NCBI GenBank assembly: GCA_964503125.1
Contig: CAZCZE010000039.1
Location: 124,001 to 188,000 of the forward strand
Direction of reading: 5' to 3'
Origin: FEN-1219 sp964503125
GTDB taxonomy: Bacteria > Pseudomonadota > Gammaproteobacteria > Steroidobacterales > Rariloculaceae
DNA length: 64,000 nt
In this document: piece after piece, positions 60,491-64,000 of the stretch
Layout of the letters: the number at the start of each line of letters is the position of its first letter
How positions within the stretch are numbered: the first letter of the stretch is position 1
Notes under the pieces: generated by a model
Seen by the model: the letters and a program-made list of their open reading frames with translations, nothing else
Database searches by the model: none
Told to the model about the DNA's origin: nothing
Position numbers and translations under genes: made by a program

Positions 60491-61390
60491 ATGCTTGAGA
60501 GCGAGCTAGTCGTCTCCACCGAGACGGGCGGCCTCGGTAACCGCTTGAAGTCGTGGGTGTCGGCCATGCGTCTCGCCCCGGACGCACGCGTGCATTGGCC
60601 GATCACGGAGAACATGCCGGCTGCGTTCCGCGATCTCTTCGCCAACGATTGCGAGGTGGCCGCCGTGCCGGCCGGTGCGGCGACCTACGGTTCGTGGCGC
60701 TTGGCCGTGCTCGCGCAGGACGAGGCGCACCTGCCGAGGGGCTTCGCCACCGTCGGCGCAGGCGCGCATCCGCTCGTCCGGGGTGTGGGCAAGGCGTGGT
60801 GGAGCCTTACCGGCCAGCGCACCGACCGCTATCGCTTCATGCTGTTTCCGAAGCAGCATTCGCGGCGCTCGACGCGGCGCGACGCGCGCCACATCGATCT
60901 CGAGTACGAGCGCATTCCGCGGCATTTCCGCGATGTTTACGGCGAGCTTTTCGGGCGCATCCGCATCGAGCCCAGGATCGCCGCGGCCGTCGCCGCGTGG
61001 GGCGGCGAGCATCTCGGCGAGGCGATCGGTGTGCAAGTCCGCACATGGCGCGACGACCCACGCCGTTACCGCAAGTATCACCTGCCGGCGCTCCGCCGCT
61101 TGCACGCGTTGCTCGATGCCATGCCGCGCGAGGCGCGTTTCTTCGTCGTCAGCGACAGTGACGACATCGTCCCCATGCTCCGGGACCGCTACGGAGCGGC
61201 GCGCGTGCTCGCGTATCCGCGCACGACGGCGCGCGCGGACAGTTGGCTCGCGCCGCAAGGGATCGTCGAGGATCTCACCGATCTCCTGCTGCTCGCGCGC
61301 ACGCGCACGTTGTTCGCGAGCTACTTGAGCACGTTCAGCGAGGTCGCGTGGTGGCTAGGCGGCACGACGGCGCGCGTGGCCGTGTTCTGA
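60491..61390 (+). CDS. Fucosyltransferase-like protein (GT-B type), putative
   Basis: 299 residues; family assignment tentative. The N-terminus ELVVSTETGGLGNRLKSWVSA carries the GLGNR donor loop seen in NodZ-type and related fucosyltransferases. The second half has IGVQVRTWRDDPRRYRKY, in the place of the IGVHIRRGD acceptor/donor motif, then FFVVSDSDDIVPMLRDRYG and LASYLSTFSEVAWWLGG-like stretches typical of the C-terminal nucleotide-sugar-binding lobe. No membrane segment. It faces fcl and gmd, which make GDP-fucose, so transferring fucose is a reasonable inference. ATG at 60491; an upstream extension overlaps the exporter gene. Confidence 0.7.
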   Translation: MLESELVVSTETGGLGNRLKSWVSAMRLAPDARVHWPITENMPAAFRDLFANDCEVAAVPAGAATYGSWRLAVLAQDEAHLPRGFATVGAGAHPLVRGVGKAWWSLTGQRTDRYRFMLFPKQHSRRSTRRDARHIDLEYERIPRHFRDVYGELFGRIRIEPRIAAAVAAWGGEHLGEAIGVQVRTWRDDPRRYRKYHLPALRRLHALLDAMPREARFFVVSDSDDIVPMLRDRYGAARVLAYPRTTARADSWLAPQGIVEDLTDLLLLARTRTLFASYLSTFSEVAWWLGGTTARVAVF

Positions 61391-61403
61391 GCCGGACCGG
61401 GCT

Positions 61404-62333
61404 TCAGGGGGAATTGGCGCGATACCACGCGAAAGTCGCGCGCACGCCGTCGGCGAGCGAGGTGGTGGCGCGCCAGCCGAGCGCGTGCAGCTTGCCGACG
61501 TCGAGCAGCTTGCGCGGCGTGCCGTCGGGCTTGCTGTGGTCGAAAGTCAGCGTGCCGCGAAAGCCGACGACCTCGGCGAGCAGCGCCGCGAGCTCGGCGA
61601 CCGTGACGTCCTCGCCGCAGCCGACGTTGATGATCTCCGGAGAGTCGTAGCGTTCCATGAGGAAGCACAGGGCGTCGGCGAGGTCGTCGACATACAAGAA
61701 CTCGCGCCGCGGCGTGCCGGAGCCCCACACCGTCACGGTCGCTTCGCCGCGCTCCTTGGCCGTGTGGAGCTTGCGCAGCAGGGCCGGTAGCACGTGCGAG
61801 GTCGCGAGGTCGAAGTTGTCGCCGGGCCCGTAGAGGTTGGTCGGCATGACCGAGATGGCATTGAACCCGTATTGGCGCGCGTAGGCCTGGCACATCTTGA
61901 TGCCGGCGATCTTGGCGACGGCATACCACTCGTTCGTCGGTTCGAGCGGCCCGGTGAGCAGCGAAGATTCCTTGAGGGGCTGCGGCGCGAGGCGCGGGTA
62001 GATGCAGCTCGACCCCAAGAAGCAGAGCTTGCGCGTGTCGTGCCGGTAGGCGGCGTCGATGACGTTCGTCTGGATCTGCAAGTTGTCGCGAATGAAGTCG
62101 GCGGGGTAGGCGTCGTTGGCGGCGATGCCGCCGACCTTGGCGGCGGCCATGAACACGTACTCGGGGCGCTCGGCCGCGAAGAAACGCTGAACGGCCGCGC
62201 CGTCCCGCAGCTCGAGCTCGCTGCGCGGCGGGGCGAGCGTGCGGAGGTGGCCGCGCGCGGCCAGCGCTCGCACGATCGCGGAGCCCACGAGACCGCGCGC
62301 ACCCGCGACGAAGACCTTGGCGTCGGGTGTCAT
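61404..62333 (-). CDS. fcl: GDP-L-fucose synthase
   Basis: NADPH-dependent epimerase/reductase converting GDP-4-keto-6-deoxymannose to GDP-L-fucose; 309 residues. Rossmann loop VFVAGARGLVGSAIVRAL, MAAAKVGGIAANDAYP, LGSSCIYPRLAPQPLKESSL, catalytic YAVAK (Tyr-x3-Lys), and MPTNLYGPGDNFDL are the usual family signatures. Its start overlaps the gmd stop, and it lies downstream of gmd on the same message. Confidence 0.96.
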   Translation of the reverse strand: MTPDAKVFVAGARGLVGSAIVRALAARGHLRTLAPPRSELELRDGAAVQRFFAAERPEYVFMAAAKVGGIAANDAYPADFIRDNLQIQTNVIDAAYRHDTRKLCFLGSSCIYPRLAPQPLKESSLLTGPLEPTNEWYAVAKIAGIKMCQAYARQYGFNAISVMPTNLYGPGDNFDLATSHVLPALLRKLHTAKERGEATVTVWGSGTPRREFLYVDDLADALCFLMERYDSPEIINVGCGEDVTVAELAALLAEVVGFRGTLTFDHSKPDGTPRKLLDVGKLHALGWRATTSLADGVRATFAWYRANSP

Positions 62334-63433
62334 TCGTGATGCTTGTAGGAAGCGAAGCCTTCGCGCTCGACGAGCGCGTCGCGCTGCGCCAGCCGCCAGT
62401 CGGACTCGACCATCTCGCGCACGAGCTCGGGGAATGTCACTTGCGGCGCCCAGCCGAGCTGGCGCCGGGCTTTCGTTGCATCGCCGAGCAACGTATCGAC
62501 CTCCGTCGATCGGAAGTACCGCGGGTCGACGCGCACGACGGTTCTACCCGTGCCGGCGTTGATCGCGTGCTCCTCGGCGCCCGAGCCGCGCCAGGAGAGC
62601 GGCAGGCCGAGCTCCTCCGCGGCGCGCGCGACGAAATCGCGCACGGAGTGCTGCTCGCCCGTGGCGATGACGTAATCCTCGGGCTTCGGCTGTTGCAGCA
62701 TGAGCCACTGCGCCCGGACGTAGTCGCGGGCGTGGCCCCAGTCGCGCCGCGCGTCGAGGTTGCCTAGGTATAGGCAGTCGTCGAGCCCGGCCTTGATGCG
62801 CGCGAGGCCACGGGTGATCTTGCGCGTCACGAAGGTCTCCCCGCGCATCTTGGATTCGTGATTGAACAGGATGCCGTTGCAGGCGAAGAGGCCGTAGGCC
62901 TCGCGGTAGTTGACGGTGATCCAGTACGCGTAGACCTTCGCCGCAGCGTACGGCGAGCGTGGATAGAACGGCGTGGTCTCGCGCTGCGGCGTCTCGACGA
63001 CCTTGCCGAACATCTCCGAGCTCGAGGCTTGATAGAAGCGCGTGTGCGCCCCGAGCCCGCAAATGCGGATCGCCTCGAGGAGCCGCAGCGTGCCGAGCGC
63101 GTCGGAGTTCGCCGTGTACTCGGCGGTCTCGAACGACACCGCGACGTGGCTTTGCGCCGCCAGGTTATAGATCTCGTGCGGCTGGACCTCTTGCACGATG
63201 CGAATGAGGTTCGTGGCGTCGGTGAGATCGCCGTAATGGAGAATCATGCGCCGATCGGCGTCGTGCGGGTCGCGGTACAAGTGATCGATGCGATCGGTGT
63301 TGAACGACGAGGCGCGGCGCTTGACGCCGTGGACTTCATAGCCTTTGTCGAGCAGCAGCTCGGCGAGGTACGCGCCGTCCTGGCCCGTGATGCCCGTGAT
63401 CAACGCGCGTTTGCGCTGCGCTTCAGTGCTCAA
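62330..63433 (-). CDS. gmd: GDP-mannose 4,6-dehydratase
   Basis: First step from GDP-mannose to GDP-fucose (or GDP-rhamnose); 367 residues. ALITGITGQDGAYLAELLL, RRASSFNTDRIDHLY, YNLAAQSHVAVSFE, QASSSEMFG, YPRSPYAAAKVYAYW (catalytic Tyr/Lys) and NHESKMRGETFVTRKI are diagnostic. TTG start at 63433 with GGGAGA about five bases upstream, overlapping the end of the asparagine-synthetase gene by 11 bases. Confidence 0.96.
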   Translation of the reverse strand: MSTEAQRKRALITGITGQDGAYLAELLLDKGYEVHGVKRRASSFNTDRIDHLYRDPHDADRRMILHYGDLTDATNLIRIVQEVQPHEIYNLAAQSHVAVSFETAEYTANSDALGTLRLLEAIRICGLGAHTRFYQASSSEMFGKVVETPQRETTPFYPRSPYAAAKVYAYWITVNYREAYGLFACNGILFNHESKMRGETFVTRKITRGLARIKAGLDDCLYLGNLDARRDWGHARDYVRAQWLMLQQPKPEDYVIATGEQHSVRDFVARAAEELGLPLSWRGSGAEEHAINAGTGRTVVRVDPRYFRSTEVDTLLGDATKARRQLGWAPQVTFPELVREMVESDWRLAQRDALVEREGFASYKHHE

Positions 63434-64000
63434 GCTTCTCTCCCAGATACAGGCTGCGGAGCACGTGCTCCTGAATGAAACGGCCGCCGCTCACGTCCTT
63501 CAGGTAATAGCGCGGAATCCCGAACCCCTTCTTGCGGCGATCCAGAATGTGAGCCGGTAGGATGCCGCGGTAGGCTTGCCGCAGCAAGCCTTTGGGCTCG
63601 TCGCCGTGAAAACGCAAATTCTCGGCGATGCCGAACGAAAACTCGATGACGCGGCGCGCGAGCAGCGGCACGCGCGCTTCGAGGGACACGGCCATGCTCG
63701 TGCGATCGACCTTCGTCAGCACGAGCCCCGGCATGAAGGTATGGAAGTCGACGTACTGGAGACGCGTGCGTAGCGGCAGCTCCTCGCGCCAAAACTCGCG
63801 GTAGTGCCACCAGTCGTCGTAGTCGTGCGGGATCTCGAGCTCGCGCGCGTAGGCTTGCTTCGCCGGCGTCGACATGCCGCCCATGAGCTTGGCCCAGAGA
63901 TTCGGGCCGTCGCTGAACGCCGTCTCGAGCAGCGCCATGAGGCGGCTCACGGCGTGGCGCCGAGCAAATGGACGGCGCACGGTATAAGTCAGACGCTCCA
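63423..64000 (-). CDS. Asparagine synthetase (glutamine-hydrolysing) family, C-terminal part
   Basis: Only the last ~192 codons are in the window; the frame is open to the edge. VDFHTFMPGLVLTKVDRTSM followed by AVSLEARVPLL is the AsnB synthetase-domain signature, then VIEFSFGIAENLRF, KGLLRQAYRGILP and RRKKGFGIPRYYL. In polysaccharide loci such AsnB-like proteins often amidate or otherwise modify sugar or lipid-linked substrates rather than make free Asn. Overlaps gmd, so it belongs to the same operon. Confidence 0.9.
   Translation of the reverse strand, partial: ERLTYTVRRPFARRHAVSRLMALLETAFSDGPNLWAKLMGGMSTPAKQAYARELEIPHDYDDWWHYREFWREELPLRTRLQYVDFHTFMPGLVLTKVDRTSMAVSLEARVPLLARRVIEFSFGIAENLRFHGDEPKGLLRQAYRGILPAHILDRRKKGFGIPRYYLKDVSGGRFIQEHVLRSLYLGEKLEH

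Overview
This is a 64 kb stretch of very GC-rich, gene-dense chromosome. Gene families and gene orders point to a gammaproteobacterium, possibly of the Xanthomonadales/Nevskiales/Steroidobacterales type, although no marker here fixes the order. The clusters valS-holC-pepA // lptF-lptG, queG // nnr-tsaE-amiC-mutL-miaA-hfq-hflX-hflK-hflC-DUF2065-purA, metG-rnfA, mrp-dcd and DUF2066-pgsA-hda are classic gammaproteobacterial neighbourhoods. Start codons are varied (ATG, GTG, TTG and, in two genes, apparently CTG), and many genes overlap by 1-4 bases.

Layout. 1-9 kb: rnfC (cut by the edge), rnfA and metG on the minus strand. A tandem palindromic repeat follows, then an operon of a HEAT-repeat Ser/Thr kinase and two PilT-like pilus-retraction ATPases. 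9-12 kb: mrp and dcd; dcd is split by a 376-residue intein carrying an HNH endonuclease domain. 12-18 kb: a putative metalloprotease, DUF3108, purN, then DUF2066-pgsA-like-hda, with DUF2069, wrbA-like and arsC-like on the opposite strand. 18-23 kb: a lipoprotein, acylphosphatase, lytic transglycosylase, pssA, family-4 uracil-DNA glycosylase, rimI and prfC. 23-27 kb: moxR-DUF58-transglutaminase; the DUF58 C-terminus is encoded by a copy of the dispersed repeat. 27-34 kb: a large nested inverted repeat, valS-holC-pepA, and divergent lptF-lptG. 34-36.6 kb: small proteins (RDD, GNAT, a GIY-YIG-like protein, DUF6152) and tRNA-Glu(CTC) with its terminator. 36.6-41.5 kb: pcnB, deoxynucleoside kinase, panB, panC, and a convergent cyclic-nucleotide-binding-domain/GGDEF protein. 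41.5-54 kb: queG and the nnr-to-purA superoperon (NAD(P)HX repair, t6A and i6A tRNA modification, cell separation, mismatch repair, RNA chaperone, FtsH regulators). 54-60 kb: feoAB behind a Fur-like box, NUDIX, a Bcr/CflA efflux pump and an Atm1-type ABC exporter. 60-64 kb: a polysaccharide locus with a fucosyltransferase-like gene, fcl, gmd and a truncated asparagine-synthetase gene.

Most of the window is housekeeping. The unusual content is the dCTP deaminase intein, the repeat families (one recruited as coding sequence), the kinase-PilT operon, probable CTG starts in hda and feoA, three 9-G homopolymers in intergenic DNA, and several clusters missing an expected member (rnfB, purM, folK).
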